From a virus, in IMG/VR virus record IMGVR_UViG_3300042934_000519, positions 1 through 64,000 of that record: DNA of 64,000 bases; one strand, given 5' to 3'. The translations under genes were made by a program, and so were the position numbers. Shown here in pieces: positions 31,232-39,670 of this stretch; position 1 is the first letter of the stretch, and the number at the start of each line of letters is the position of its first letter. Under the pieces are notes generated by a model. It was not told the origin of the DNA. It saw only the letters and a list, made by a program, of their open reading frames with translations, and did no database searches.

Positions 31232-31766
31232 CATGCACAGTGAATACCCTGTCATCCTTCGCCAGACCGACGAAGGTGTAATTGGGACGTGGTACGAGAA
31301 CCGCTTCAAAGACCCGGCCATCATCTTAAAGGATCTTGAAGCCTATCCTGACCTTAAAGAGAAGGTGGCTAAGATCCACGAGTACGCAGCGACTCACGGC
31401 GGCAAGATGCCGGAGTTCAAACACAAAGTGGAGATCTTCAGTCGCGTTCGTCATCTGGCCAGCATCACCAAAGGGTACAGCCCCTTTGATCTGGTGGAAT
31501 TGACAGGACCTGCCTACTTTGAACCGCTGTCACATCCTGAATGGGCGGTCTCCGGTGAATCGACGATCGAGTGGGACATCCCGGACGACCGCGACGATAC
31601 TGAGTCGAAGTTTTCCATGCAGTTAGATGGAACGGTCCTTAAGAGCCTCAGTGCTTGGAACGTTTCAGAAGAGCAATGGCTGCCTGTGGACAAGATCTTC
31701 ATTCCGTTCAACACCCTGATGACCGACAAGATCGTCGGCTTTGACCTGGTGCCGATCATCGTGTAA
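31221..31766 (+). CDS. Hypothetical protein
   Basis: 181 aa from ATG 31221, with AGGAG at 31208-31212; it overlaps the preceding gene by 11 bases. Charged alpha/beta protein (EWDIPDDRDDTESKFSMQLDG). Third member of the Ntn-hydrolase operon. Family unknown. Confidence 0.66.
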   Translation: MQYDMHSEYPVILRQTDEGVIGTWYENRFKDPAIILKDLEAYPDLKEKVAKIHEYAATHGGKMPEFKHKVEIFSRVRHLASITKGYSPFDLVELTGPAYFEPLSHPEWAVSGESTIEWDIPDDRDDTESKFSMQLDGTVLKSLSAWNVSEEQWLPVDKIFIPFNTLMTDKIVGFDLVPIIV

Positions 31767-31797
31767 TAAAATACACGGTGGCAAAGTGCTATGTGAA
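31764..31797 (+). promoter_or_regulatory. Candidate promoter for the large RNA region
   Basis: GTGTAATAAAAT (31761-31772) is followed after 18 bases by TATGTGAAAAG at 31790. The same layout occurs at 3904-3940 and 46216-46250. Confidence 0.4.
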
Positions 31798-32640
31798 AAG
31801 CGAGCAGTAACCCCTTAACTAAGGACAGTCAATGTTCTCAACCAACGGGGTGTTCTCTCTCCTTCGTAAGATCGTGTCGCAGATTCGCTGTCAGGTTAGA
31901 CTGACCCGAGTCTTGGCACGGTTAAACCGGGAGAGGGCCCCTTCGGCGCCAAAGACGCTAATGCTGCGTGGGACGCAGTCACGCCACGACCATAAGGCGG
32001 TCGGTTAGGCGTCGGCTGCGACGAGATTAGAAAATCTTACAGCTTAATGAGGGGGTCGCGCTCCTCTAAGGATGGAAATTGGGGTTTACCGCAATCATCT
32101 GCGGGTTAATGCTGTACTGCAACACGGCCGTGAGCGATCTGTCTTTCAGACCGGCTGCACGCCCGGAGATTCCGTTAGTGATAGCTGCTCGCGATTTGTC
32201 GCTGGTAGCTGTAAACGCCTTCGTGCCCGCGCTTCACCCGTACAGTCCGCCCTACCAGGCTGACTCTGGGACGATGGCCCCACTGACGAACATGCACAGT
32301 CCAGCGTTGCTAATGCAGATGAGTACTACGGTCGTACCACGCCCAGGGTTCCAGACCCTGTAAGCCACTGGAACGATCGGAGTGCACACACATAGCTGCA
32401 CCCGTGAGCGGATTGAGTTCCGTACTTGATGTAAGAGGCAGTTGTCTCTCATTGGCAAGCACGTGTGTCAGGCTCGAAGACTGCGGTTGGGTCTAATCGC
32501 TGCGATTACCCTAGGATCAGATCTTCCCCTGCACCCTTGTCAAGATGCTAAACAATGATCCGCCACCCCTTCACGATTCCACTTCCTAGTCGCACTGGGC
32601 AGCCGAGAATCATAAGGGGCGGCGTTCATTCCTTTATGCC
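31798..32640 (+). ncRNA. Candidate large structured non-coding RNA
   Basis: About 840 bases without a convincing gene, in a genome where gaps rarely pass 150 bases. Many hairpins: CTGCGT/ACGCAG, GTTCCAG/CTGGAAC, GGGT-AATCG-CTG-CGATT-ACCC (32489-32511), and a long terminal stem CGCCACCCCTT (32561-32571) with AAGGGGCGGCG (32614-32624). It is followed by TTTATGCCG and TTTCTTTTTTCTTT. Its size recalls ornate large phage RNAs such as GOLLD or ROOL; I cannot confirm a match. A TTG-start 94-codon ORF (32079-32363) with AAGGA upstream is the only protein alternative. Confidence 0.55.
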
Positions 32641-32682
32641 GTGATCTTATGTACGCTTTCTTTTTTCTTTGGGTATGCTGAC

Positions 32683-33126
32683 ATGAGTACGGTAGAAGCA
32701 GTGGATGCTCCAGTTCCTTTGGTGGAACTGATCAACGGTAAATTCAGCTATTTCGACACGCGTCGTGTTGATAAGCACAACCACTCAATGCTTAACCCTT
32801 TCCGTCGACTCGACGAAGTGGTCGGTGACATTCAGGTTCCCCAGTGGAACGTGACTGACTTCGCCTCCATTAACACCCTCCGAGATTTAGGTCTGTTCAT
32901 TATCTTTGCCTTGCTGGCAGGGTACGGTGATCAGTCCGCCACCATCCACGACTACCTCTACGGCGGTGGTCTTCCTGTCAGCGGTCAAGTGATCTATCGC
33001 AAAGACGCTGATGACATCTATTACCGTGCCCTACGAGCTGAAGGTGTGGCTCGCTGGCGTGCCGGTATCTTCTACGCGGGTGTTCGCCTCTTTGGGGCTT
33101 CCCGTTGGAAAGGAGCCGTTCAATGA
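32683..33126 (+). CDS. DUF1353 family protein
   Basis: 147 aa from ATG 32683; the longer frame upstream lies in the T-rich terminator tail. The core matches DUF1353: NVTDFASIN then LGLFIIFALLAGYGDQSATIHDYLYGGG (HD-Y motif), DADDIYYRALRAEGV and FYAGVRLFG. The family is common in phages; its biochemical role is unknown. It overlaps the next gene by ATGA. Confidence 0.85.
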   Translation: MSTVEAVDAPVPLVELINGKFSYFDTRRVDKHNHSMLNPFRRLDEVVGDIQVPQWNVTDFASINTLRDLGLFIIFALLAGYGDQSATIHDYLYGGGLPVSGQVIYRKDADDIYYRALRAEGVARWRAGIFYAGVRLFGASRWKGAVQ

Positions 33127-33419
33127 GTGCACCCCTGTTTACCGTCCACAGTTCGTTGGCGGCCATCCCCGGTGACAAAGGCAAGTGGCTGGAGTCGTAC
33201 CGTCTGGCGGACCACATGCTGATCCTGATGGAGTGCTGGCGTAAAGTGCCTGCCACCCAATTGGTCGGTGATGAGTTCCAAGCGGTCAAAGGCATGCTCA
33301 GCTTCATCATGGCTTCCTCCGGTACGCACCTTGATGCTGTCCTGACGGCTCAGTCCATGGAAGAGCTGTTTGCCATCCAGAAAGAGTTCCAAGCCATTTG
33401 CAAGTCCCGCTGCACATAG
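33123..33419 (+). CDS. Hypothetical helical protein
   Basis: 98 aa, ATG 33123 overlapping the DUF1353 stop, with AAAGGAG upstream. Mostly helical (ADHMLILMECWRKVPATQL). Translationally coupled to the DUF1353 gene, so perhaps a partner. Family unknown. Confidence 0.66.
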   Translation: MSAPLFTVHSSLAAIPGDKGKWLESYRLADHMLILMECWRKVPATQLVGDEFQAVKGMLSFIMASSGTHLDAVLTAQSMEELFAIQKEFQAICKSRCT

Positions 33420-33421
33420 CC

Positions 33422-33447
33422 ACCAGGAGTCCTCCGGGACTCCTGGT
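33422..33447 (+). terminator. Intrinsic terminator with TATGCCG box
   Basis: ACCAGGAGTCC-TCCG-GGACTCCTGGT followed by CTATGCCG. Confidence 0.9.
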
Positions 33448-33458
33448 CTATGCCGGGT

Positions 33459-33503
33459 GTTCGATTCGAAAAGATTACGGCAATACATTAATAGCGTGAA
33501 TAA
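33459..33503 (+). promoter_or_regulatory. Extended phage promoter with upstream TTCGATTCGAAA box
   Basis: TTCGATTCGAAAAG then ATTACGGCAATACATTAATA then GCGTGAATAAGGAG. Nearly the same 45 bases occur at 59008-59050 and, slightly diverged, at 38248-38290. The 50-base leaders that follow are also alike. Confidence 0.7.
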
Positions 33504-33548
33504 GGAGAATGATCTTCTTATCTTAACCTTAGTCTTTGGAGATTTACC

Positions 33549-34250
33549 ATGTCTGTTACTACCTGCGTATTGAACACCGCTTTGACCGCTGTTGGCTTGG
33601 GTCGTTTCCGTCAAGTGAAACTGATACCGGTCACCGAACCTGTGGTTGAAGCTGCCCAGCCAGACGAAGTCATCAAGGACATCTTGAAGGCGCCGATCCC
33701 TGCTGCTGTGGCTGAAGTGCTGGAGAAAGGTGCCAGCAAAAGCGATGTGGTTAAAACCATTCCTGCCGTACTGCGCGCTGTTGTGCAGCAGAAGGATGCG
33801 ATTGACCATGCTTTGACTGACGACACCGCTGCTCGTAAAGGCGTGACCGTCACCGTGATTGACGACAGCCAAATCCCTGCTGACGTTGGTTCAACGAACG
33901 CTGAAGTGATCATTGCAGGCCCTCGGTCGACTGAGTTGTACGCAGCCGCTCAAGAAGCCATGTTCTGGGATAACTTCATCGAGAAACTGGCTCAACGTAA
34001 AGTGCTGGATTTCCACTCGGCTTTGTCGCTGATTGAACATCAGGCAACCTTGGGTAAAGGGTACTCGGCTGTAAACTGTAAAGAAGTCAGCGAGCATATG
34101 GGGATTGTGCATGTGACCAAAGCCGGTCTTAATGCGCTGTTCCCATTGGACGACGGCACTTACCGCGTCGTCAGCAACAACAAACGTTTCAACGGAGAAG
34201 CGTTTGTCTCAGTAGCGGCTGCCAAGGGTTTCCTGAACGGCCGCTACTAA
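33549..34250 (+). CDS. Hypothetical protein, probable early gene
   Basis: 233 aa. TTGGAG precedes ATG 33549, in a leader shared with the genes at 38336 and 59097. Ala/Val-rich helical N-terminal part, then a C-terminal domain (VLDFHSALSLIEHQATLGKG, EHMGIVHVTKAGL) that could be a small winged-helix fold. Early expression is inferred from the promoter type. No family recognised. Confidence 0.7.
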   Translation: MSVTTCVLNTALTAVGLGRFRQVKLIPVTEPVVEAAQPDEVIKDILKAPIPAAVAEVLEKGASKSDVVKTIPAVLRAVVQQKDAIDHALTDDTAARKGVTVTVIDDSQIPADVGSTNAEVIIAGPRSTELYAAAQEAMFWDNFIEKLAQRKVLDFHSALSLIEHQATLGKGYSAVNCKEVSEHMGIVHVTKAGLNALFPLDDGTYRVVSNNKRFNGEAFVSVAAAKGFLNGRY

Positions 34251-34314
34251 GCAATACCGTTGTGCAATACTAACCCACGCGGCTTATAGGGCCGCACACT
34301 AGAAAGGACTTACC

Positions 34315-34683
34315 ATGCAACCGTTCAAACAAGCTGTCTACTCCTCCCGCACTGCTGACAAGTTCGTTGTGCGCCTGCCTGATGGCATGCGTGAGCGGAT
34401 TCAGGAAGTGGCGAAGGGGAACCACCGTTCGATGAACAGCGAGATCATCGCTCGTTTGGAGAAGAGTCTGGATGCCCCAGAACAAGAGAACGGCACGGTG
34501 GAAATCGACGGCGAAGGCGTCCTGTGGAATCCTTGCACGGGTATGTTGGTGAAGACCCCAGCCGGTATCGGGGCGATCCAAGGTGTCCATTACTCGGACA
34601 CCAGCATCGACACTATCATGGTCATGGTAGATGGTGCGTCTTACCCGCTCAATGACATCAAGCCTATCTGGTTGAAGTCCTAA
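34315..34683 (+). CDS. Arc-family ribbon-helix-helix DNA-binding protein
   Basis: 122 aa. Residues 14-50 match the Arc/Mnt fold: a [15 protein letters not shown] strand and helix, then [20 protein letters not shown] proteins bind operator DNA as dimers through the strand. A separate C-terminal domain (about 60 residues) may bind a ligand or partner. Likely a transcription regulator of the phage. AAAGGAC precedes the start. Confidence 0.85.
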   Translation: MQPFKQAVYSSRTADKFVVRLPDGMRERIQEVAKGNHRSMNSEIIARLEKSLDAPEQENGTVEIDGEGVLWNPCTGMLVKTPAGIGAIQGVHYSDTSIDTIMVMVDGASYPLNDIKPIWLKS

Positions 34684-34690
34684 CGGCATA

Positions 34691-34716
34691 GACAGGGGAC
34701 CTTCGGGTCCCCTGTC
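34691..34716. terminator. Bidirectional terminator between convergent genes
   Basis: GACAGGGGACC-TTCG-GGTCCCCTGTC with CGGCATA before it (TATGCCG for the minus strand) and TTTCTTTTTTCTTT after it. Confidence 0.9.
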
Positions 34717-34736
34717 CTTGTTTCTTTTTTCTTTGG

Positions 34737-35285
34737 TCAGAACTTGAAATCCAGCGCTTGTCCCACAGGGAACTGGAAGGCAGTCTCCATGAGGTAGGTC
34801 AGATACGTGTGGTCGTTAGCGGAGATGTACCCGCCACCTGTGCCCACGTAAATGCACCGTTTACCATTGAGCATGCCATCACGGGCCAGCTTCGCCGGGT
34901 CAACGTTACCAAAGAACTGGAACGACACCCAACGCCATTCAGTGCCAGTACCTGCTACGGGGTCACTGCCCGATTCGATCCCACGGAGTTCGTAGCTGAC
35001 GCCACCGATCACCACTGACGGCATGGTCACGCTGCCTTGACTGACAGGTCCCGGTGTACCCACCGCCGGTCCTTGGCCAGCACGTGTAAACGATCGGCGT
35101 TCAACACTGCCATTGACAGAACTGGCCAGTGTGACCTGACCGCCCTTAGCCACGTAAGGGGGTTTCCAGACCTTCCAGACACCTTGGACGTTCACCCACG
35201 CTTGTTCGATGTCTTTCCAGACACCCGCTACCCTGACCAGCGGGACAGATTCACGAATCGCCCCTGCTACTTTGACCTTCTGCAT
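34737..35285 (-). CDS. Virion-type protein with repeated VWK modules
   Basis: 182 aa. The first 42 residues contain three similar units, VRVAGVWKDIEQAWVNV and VQGVWKVWKPPY among them, a pattern common at the N-terminus of phage fibre or baseplate proteins. The remainder is beta-rich and Gly-rich. The minus strand places it with the gene at 35298. Role inferred. Confidence 0.66.
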   Translation of the reverse strand: MQKVKVAGAIRESVPLVRVAGVWKDIEQAWVNVQGVWKVWKPPYVAKGGQVTLASSVNGSVERRSFTRAGQGPAVGTPGPVSQGSVTMPSVVIGGVSYELRGIESGSDPVAGTGTEWRWVSFQFFGNVDPAKLARDGMLNGKRCIYVGTGGGYISANDHTYLTYLMETAFQFPVGQALDFKF

Positions 35286-35297
35286 CGTGACCTCTCA

Positions 35298-35765
35298 TTA
35301 CCAATCATGGGCGCGGTGTGTACGGTTGACGACTTTGACCTTCTTGCGACCGAGCCACTGGGCAATGTCGATCTTCTCTTTGTGAAGGATCGAATCCCGG
35401 ATGGTTTCCTTGGTCTTGTACTCGTCCTTCATGCCATTGTGCTTGTTGTTCACAGGTCGCCAACGACCATCGTGCTGGATGGTGTACAGCCAGACGTCCA
35501 GCTTGAACAGGTCTGCCGTCACCGGGATGCGTCCTGTGGCGATCTCGATGATGATCAGGTCCCCATCGGACTTGTAGCGGTCCAGGTTGTAATGCTTCTC
35601 CAGTACCGAGGCAAACCCTTGGGCAATGGCTTCTTCCTTGGAGGCAGTGCTGTAGAGCCACTCATTGGATTCGGTCTCATCCCATTGGACAAGCTTTCCA
35701 GAGTGCTTGAAACCCGGCATCAGCTCGGTCTGATCGTAACCAGAGCCGTGGTAAAGGTTCATCAT
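35298..35765 (-). CDS. Possible ADP-ribosyltransferase-fold protein
   Basis: 155 aa. It opens MMNLYHGSGYDQTELMPGF, then WLYSTASKEEAIAQGF (37-51). A YHG(S/T) motif followed by Y-S-T is how H-Y-E type ADP-ribosyltransferases (KptA and PARP relatives) begin: His6 and Tyr38 would hold NAD. The third catalytic residue is not certain. A bare fold similarity is also possible. If active, it could modify host proteins or RNA early in infection; inference only. Confidence 0.5.
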   Translation of the reverse strand: MMNLYHGSGYDQTELMPGFKHSGKLVQWDETESNEWLYSTASKEEAIAQGFASVLEKHYNLDRYKSDGDLIIIEIATGRIPVTADLFKLDVWLYTIQHDGRWRPVNNKHNGMKDEYKTKETIRDSILHKEKIDIAQWLGRKKVKVVNRTHRAHDW

Positions 35766-35829
35766 GGGTTCACCTGCGTTAAAATTGAAAGGATGTCATT
35801 ATGTTGTAGTAAACGAATGAGTCATCCCG

Positions 35830-36339
35830 ATGAAAAAGCTGTTGATCTTTCATACACAGTCTTTGTTCAGTGCCAATGACTTAGAGAACTACCTATACGA
35901 TACCGGGGCCACCAGGGACAGCTACTTGGACATGGAGCCTGTGACACAGGTGTCAGGGAAGCTAAAAGCAACACATTGGCATTACAGCGAATGGGACATT
36001 GCCGGTAAGGATGGAGAGGAAGGCGTTGATCTCTGGTATATGGGCTGGGCAGGTGGAGAAAAGTTTGTCTTCGACGACCCCTACCTGATGAAGCTCTTTG
36101 CTTTCGAAAAGGCATTTCGCGGCCCTAAAGCTCAATGTATGTCCGCGATCTGGAAGGACTATTTTACCTACGCAACATACCGAATTGATAAAGAGCTGTC
36201 AGCCATACTGAGCATCGTACTGGCAGATCTGTTGGAGCATGTAGATAATGAAACATATACTGTCGATGTTGCAGCTGCTATGGGTCTATCAGTGGACTAC
36301 TTGGCGGAAGAAGACACCCCAGCCAAAGAAAAAGGTTGA
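35830..36339 (+). CDS. Hypothetical protein
   Basis: 169 aa, divergent from the gene at 35298 across a 64-base gap. Base use is more A/T-rich at third positions than its neighbours, which may point to recent acquisition. Aromatic and acidic. No family recognised. Confidence 0.62.
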   Translation: MKKLLIFHTQSLFSANDLENYLYDTGATRDSYLDMEPVTQVSGKLKATHWHYSEWDIAGKDGEEGVDLWYMGWAGGEKFVFDDPYLMKLFAFEKAFRGPKAQCMSAIWKDYFTYATYRIDKELSAILSIVLADLLEHVDNETYTVDVAAAMGLSVDYLAEEDTPAKEKG

Positions 36340-36943
36340 GCCTTACTTCGAGGACGGGGTGGAGGAGAAGATCAAGCAGCAACTGGCTGACCGTATCAAG
36401 TTGCTCGACGGGCTTATGGCTGAAACCGTCTCCTACCTGACCAACACCATGTTCTGGCTGATTGAAGCCAACGGCAGTGTGGACAAAGGCAAACCGGCTG
36501 ATGTCTTGCTGCGCGAAGTGAACCTGATGTTCGTGGACAACATGGTGCAGTCATACGGTCTAGTCCCGGCGGATGAACACATCTTGCGGTCCAAGGTCAT
36601 CGACCTGCTCCGGCAGAACGCCATTCGCATGGAGCTGAAGAAGTTCCAAGGCAAAGAGAAGTCGCTGTTCAACATCCACACCTTTGTGGTGCGCAACGAA
36701 GGGATTGACGACGATCCCAACTACGTGCATCAAGTGGATAAGTTCTCGTTCACCGCAGGCATGGGCGTTAAGGAATGGGCTCGCTACTCGGTGCTTGAAC
36801 AGCAGGAGATCCGGGACTTTATCTTTGATGTCTATTACGGCGCTGGTGATCAAACCACCACCATGGACATCAAACTCAGTAACGAACGCTTCACCTGTGC
36901 CTTTCCCCTTAAACGCAGTGTTGTCCAGGAAGAACTCCCATGA
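36248..36943 (+). CDS. Hypothetical protein (start uncertain)
   Basis: 231 aa from ATG 36248 (GGAG 11 bases upstream), which overlaps the previous gene by 92 bases. GTG 36359 with a CGAGGA site would give 194 aa and almost no overlap, and may be the true start. The body is helical (LLDGLMAETVSYLTNTMFWL). Coupled to the next gene by ATGA. Family unknown. Confidence 0.6.
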   Translation: MKHILSMLQLLWVYQWTTWRKKTPQPKKKVEPYFEDGVEEKIKQQLADRIKLLDGLMAETVSYLTNTMFWLIEANGSVDKGKPADVLLREVNLMFVDNMVQSYGLVPADEHILRSKVIDLLRQNAIRMELKKFQGKEKSLFNIHTFVVRNEGIDDDPNYVHQVDKFSFTAGMGVKEWARYSVLEQQEIRDFIFDVYYGAGDQTTTMDIKLSNERFTCAFPLKRSVVQEELP

Positions 36944-37338
36944 GTGTTGACCACGCCGAACGCATTGCCATGTTGCCGCCTCAGCAACGGGCCACTATCA
37001 CCAACAACTACGGCCAGATGGACGTGGTGCTGCAAACCGCCCGTACCTTGCACAGCGAGTACGTGGTGTCGATCATCACGGGGCGTCCTGAGCATGACAA
37101 GTCCTATTGGTTGGAAATCCTCAACCAGAGCGACGTCATGTACCACGAGTTCGACACGCGTCTGCACACACTGGCTGAGGTGGTCGCTAAGACCCTCTGC
37201 AAGCGCACTGACGACAAGTTTGGCCGTGGGATGCCCTACGTGACGCTGTTGGTGCAATCGCTGGCCATGGGTGCTGCTACGGGCAGTGAGAAGTTTGCTT
37301 ACCTCGTGGGCGGACAGGTCATTCCGTACGAAGCGTAA
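36940..37338 (+). CDS. Hypothetical protein
   Basis: 132 aa. ATGA overlap with the previous stop and GGAAG upstream. Helical, Leu-rich C-terminal half (YVTLLVQSLAMGAATGSEKF). Closed by a terminator. Family unknown. Confidence 0.68.
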   Translation: MSVDHAERIAMLPPQQRATITNNYGQMDVVLQTARTLHSEYVVSIITGRPEHDKSYWLEILNQSDVMYHEFDTRLHTLAEVVAKTLCKRTDDKFGRGMPYVTLLVQSLAMGAATGSEKFAYLVGGQVIPYEA

Positions 37339-37341
37339 GGA

Positions 37342-37359
37342 GGAGGGCTTCGGCCCTCC
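37342..37359 (+). terminator. Intrinsic terminator with TATGCCG box
   Basis: GGAGGGC-TTCG-GCCCTCC followed by TTTATGCCGTCT. Confidence 0.88.
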
Positions 37360-37400
37360 TTTATGCCGTCTACTATGAAATACACTATCGAGTATTAACC

Positions 37401-37940
37401 ATGGGCTATATAACCGCGATCCGTGCTTTCTTTAGCGGTGCACTGGGCAAACTGGCATTGGTTGGTTTGGCTGTTGCACTGTTAGCTGGCACCGTTTACT
37501 ACATCATTGACTTGAACACTCAGCTGACCACTGCTCAAGACGAAGCCAAGGACTGGAAGAAGAAGTTCGAAGGCGTGGACCTGACCGTCAAGACCACGGA
37601 CGACGAGCAGAAAAAGGTCACGGAAACCTTCACCGGCATCGATGCCAAAAGCGTAGACCTGTTGTGCATGGCCCGCTACGGCAACCTACTGCCCAACTTC
37701 AACCAGAGTCCTGTCGTTCCAGCAGAGCCTCAGATCAAGGAAGTCATCAAGTACGTGGCGAGCAAACCACTGGTGTCGCCTGTCATCCCTGCCACTACGC
37801 CTTTGACCCCTTCCGACCTCACTGCCAAGAACAGCCAAGCGCTGTCCGATGAGATCCGGGTATCCGTGTTGAACAACTCGTGGAAAGCCTATTGCGCTGT
37901 GACAGGCAATAAGGACGACACCTGCGCCCCCTTTCGTTAA
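37401..37940 (+). CDS. Probable inner-membrane spanin-like protein
   Basis: 179 aa. N-terminal transmembrane helix (LALVGLAVALLAGTVYYII, about 18-36), then a coiled coil (about 38-72, QLTTAQDEAKDWKKKFE), then a Pro-rich periplasmic part. This is the plan of i-spanins (Rz type), which span the periplasm at lysis. The next gene encodes a lipoprotein, the expected partner. Function inferred from layout; no endolysin is visible in this window. Confidence 0.55.
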   Translation: MGYITAIRAFFSGALGKLALVGLAVALLAGTVYYIIDLNTQLTTAQDEAKDWKKKFEGVDLTVKTTDDEQKKVTETFTGIDAKSVDLLCMARYGNLLPNFNQSPVVPAEPQIKEVIKYVASKPLVSPVIPATTPLTPSDLTAKNSQALSDEIRVSVLNNSWKAYCAVTGNKDDTCAPFR

Positions 37941-37949
37941 GGAACCCTC

Positions 37950-38198
37950 ATGAAAATCATCCTTGCAGTCTTGCTGCTCTGTGTGGCCACCACGTTGGCT
38001 GGGTGTAACCGTGGCGTGATCATGGTCCCTGAATGTGAGTACGGTCAGCCCCCTGATCCGGTTGCTTACCTCAAAGGCAACCCGGATGAGAACTTGGTCC
38101 TGATGAGTGCCGCGTATAACGATGGTCTGCGCAAGGCCAGTACGTGCAACGCCAACATCACCAAGATCAATGCCAAGAACAAAGCGCTCTTCGAATAA
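37950..38198 (+). CDS. Small outer-membrane lipoprotein, possible o-spanin
   Basis: 82 aa. Signal peptide with the lipobox LAGC (Cys19 would be lipidated). Starts 9 bases after the spanin-like gene, with AAGGAACC upstream. The mature part has two more Cys and a helical end. An Rz1-type partner is plausible, though it is not Pro-rich like classical Rz1. Confidence 0.62.
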   Translation: MKIILAVLLLCVATTLAGCNRGVIMVPECEYGQPPDPVAYLKGNPDENLVLMSAAYNDGLRKASTCNANITKINAKNKALFE

Positions 38199-38201
38199 GT
38201 C

Positions 38202-38237
38202 CAGTGCCACCAGCCTTTTACGGGGCTGGTGGCACTG
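38202..38237 (+). terminator. Intrinsic terminator
   Basis: 14-bp perfect stem (38202-38215 with 38224-38237), 8-nt loop, then TGCTATTTATT. Confidence 0.85.
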
Positions 38238-38247
38238 TGCTATTTAT

Positions 38248-38290
38248 TCAATTCGAAAATATCATGGCAATACATTGTAGTGATGAGTAA
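38248..38290 (+). promoter_or_regulatory. Extended phage promoter (second copy)
   Basis: TCAATTCGAAAATATC, then ATGGCAATACATTGTAG and TGATGAGTAAGGAG; related to the copies at 33459 and 59008. Confidence 0.65.
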
Positions 38291-38335
38291 GGAGAACAAT
38301 CTACTTACCTTAACCTTATCGTCGGAGATTACCCC

Positions 38336-38974
38336 ATGAACATGCCTACCATCCCTACCGTTCACAACACCATCGACACTCAAGCCATCGTTGACGCTGT
38401 GCGCGCTAACGGCTTCAAAGCGCTGGACGATCACCACAACGGTCGTAAAGAAATGCAACTGGACGGCGTTGCAGTACTGTGGCGTGACGAGAAACAAACC
38501 GTTGTGGCCTTGTTCACCAAGACCTTCAGCGATTATTACACCATCAACGAAATCCGTGTCGACGAAGACGGCATCCCGCACGTGACTCGCAATGCCTGCG
38601 GCGGCACCATCTTCAACGCCACTGACGACGTCCATGCTGACGTCAAAGCCAATCGTGCTGATTACGATTGGAAGCTGATCGAGAAAATGCCTGCTCTGCA
38701 TCCAGGTTGGTTGGTGAACATCGTCACTCCCAAAGACGAGTACAACGATTTCATCGGCACTGAGATGTACGTCGAACATGCTCTGTCTGGCCTGCAACTG
38801 CGCATCAACACCAGCAAGCACCTCGACGCTGGCATCGCGACTCTGGACTCGGAAGAGTTCCGTAGCCGTCTGGACGTCGTCAAAGGCTTGAAAGAAGCGT
38901 GGCAAGTAGAGCCTACCAAGGCTAAAGCTGTACTGCTCAAGAAAGCCTGCGAAGAAGCTCGCTGCCTGCTGTAA
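38336..38974 (+). CDS. Hypothetical protein, probable early gene
   Basis: 212 aa. CGGAG precedes ATG 38336 in the conserved leader. Mixed alpha/beta with TIDTQAIVDAVRANGFKAL at the start. Heads a five-gene run ending in the AAA+ ATPase. Codon choice suggests good expression. Family unknown. Confidence 0.7.
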   Translation: MNMPTIPTVHNTIDTQAIVDAVRANGFKALDDHHNGRKEMQLDGVAVLWRDEKQTVVALFTKTFSDYYTINEIRVDEDGIPHVTRNACGGTIFNATDDVHADVKANRADYDWKLIEKMPALHPGWLVNIVTPKDEYNDFIGTEMYVEHALSGLQLRINTSKHLDAGIATLDSEEFRSRLDVVKGLKEAWQVEPTKAKAVLLKKACEEARCLL

Positions 38975-39013
38975 CCTGCAACACCCTAACCATTGATCTA
39001 TTAGGAGATCACA

Positions 39014-39670
39014 ATGCATTACGAAGTCGCTGTATCGCAACAAGACCTCACCGAGTTCACTTACAACACCAAAGAGGTTCATGCCAACCTGTACATCAGC
39101 CAGTTGCCCACTTACGAGGAAACAATTGGCTACGAGATCCGCGGGCATGTGGCGGTGATCAAGTTCGAAGAAACAGAGGGCGACCGTATCACCTACGGTA
39201 ACCCTTCCTACACGCTGCAAGCGGTTTCCCAAGTGATTGCGCTGGCCTGTGTTCTGCACAAGGTCAAGCACTTTCAACTGGGCGCTTCAGTACACACCAT
39301 CCACGTGGCAGTCAACGACCCGCAAGGCGCGTTCATTGCTAAACAGGGTCAGCCGGGTGTGGGCATCATCAAGCACCAAGTCAATGGCTTGGTGTTCAAA
39401 GAAGAAGGCAACTTCTTCATGGCGTTGGAAGGCGGCATGGTGTGCTCGTTGTACGTTGACAGAATGGGCACCTCACTCGGCCTCCAGCTGATTGACAGAA
39501 CTTTCCTCATTCGTTTTGAAGTTGAGGGTAAGTTCCATTATTACCCAATGGCCCTTGTGTTTACTGACCCGGTGGTACGTTCCTCGTACCTTAAACCATC
39601 AGACCCTTTCTTTGACTGGGACAGTAAGCGTGAAGAAATTGAACAGTTTGTTGAGGAATGGACAAAATGA
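39014..39670 (+). CDS. Hypothetical protein
   Basis: 218 aa. The leader CCCTAACCATTGATCTATTA then GGAGATCAC before ATG 39014 is a variant of one used repeatedly here. Beta-rich protein (YEIRGHVAVIKFEETEG). The C-terminus is acidic. Overlaps the next start by ATGA. Confidence 0.7.
   Translation: MHYEVAVSQQDLTEFTYNTKEVHANLYISQLPTYEETIGYEIRGHVAVIKFEETEGDRITYGNPSYTLQAVSQVIALACVLHKVKHFQLGASVHTIHVAVNDPQGAFIAKQGQPGVGIIKHQVNGLVFKEEGNFFMALEGGMVCSLYVDRMGTSLGLQLIDRTFLIRFEVEGKFHYYPMALVFTDPVVRSSYLKPSDPFFDWDSKREEIEQFVEEWTK

Noticed and set aside
32072-32458. Three small frames in the large structured region (63, 94 and 68 codons)
   Set aside because: They overlap one another on both strands, lack a clear domain, and the base pattern fits RNA hairpins better. 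The TTG-start 94-codon frame is kept only as an alternative.
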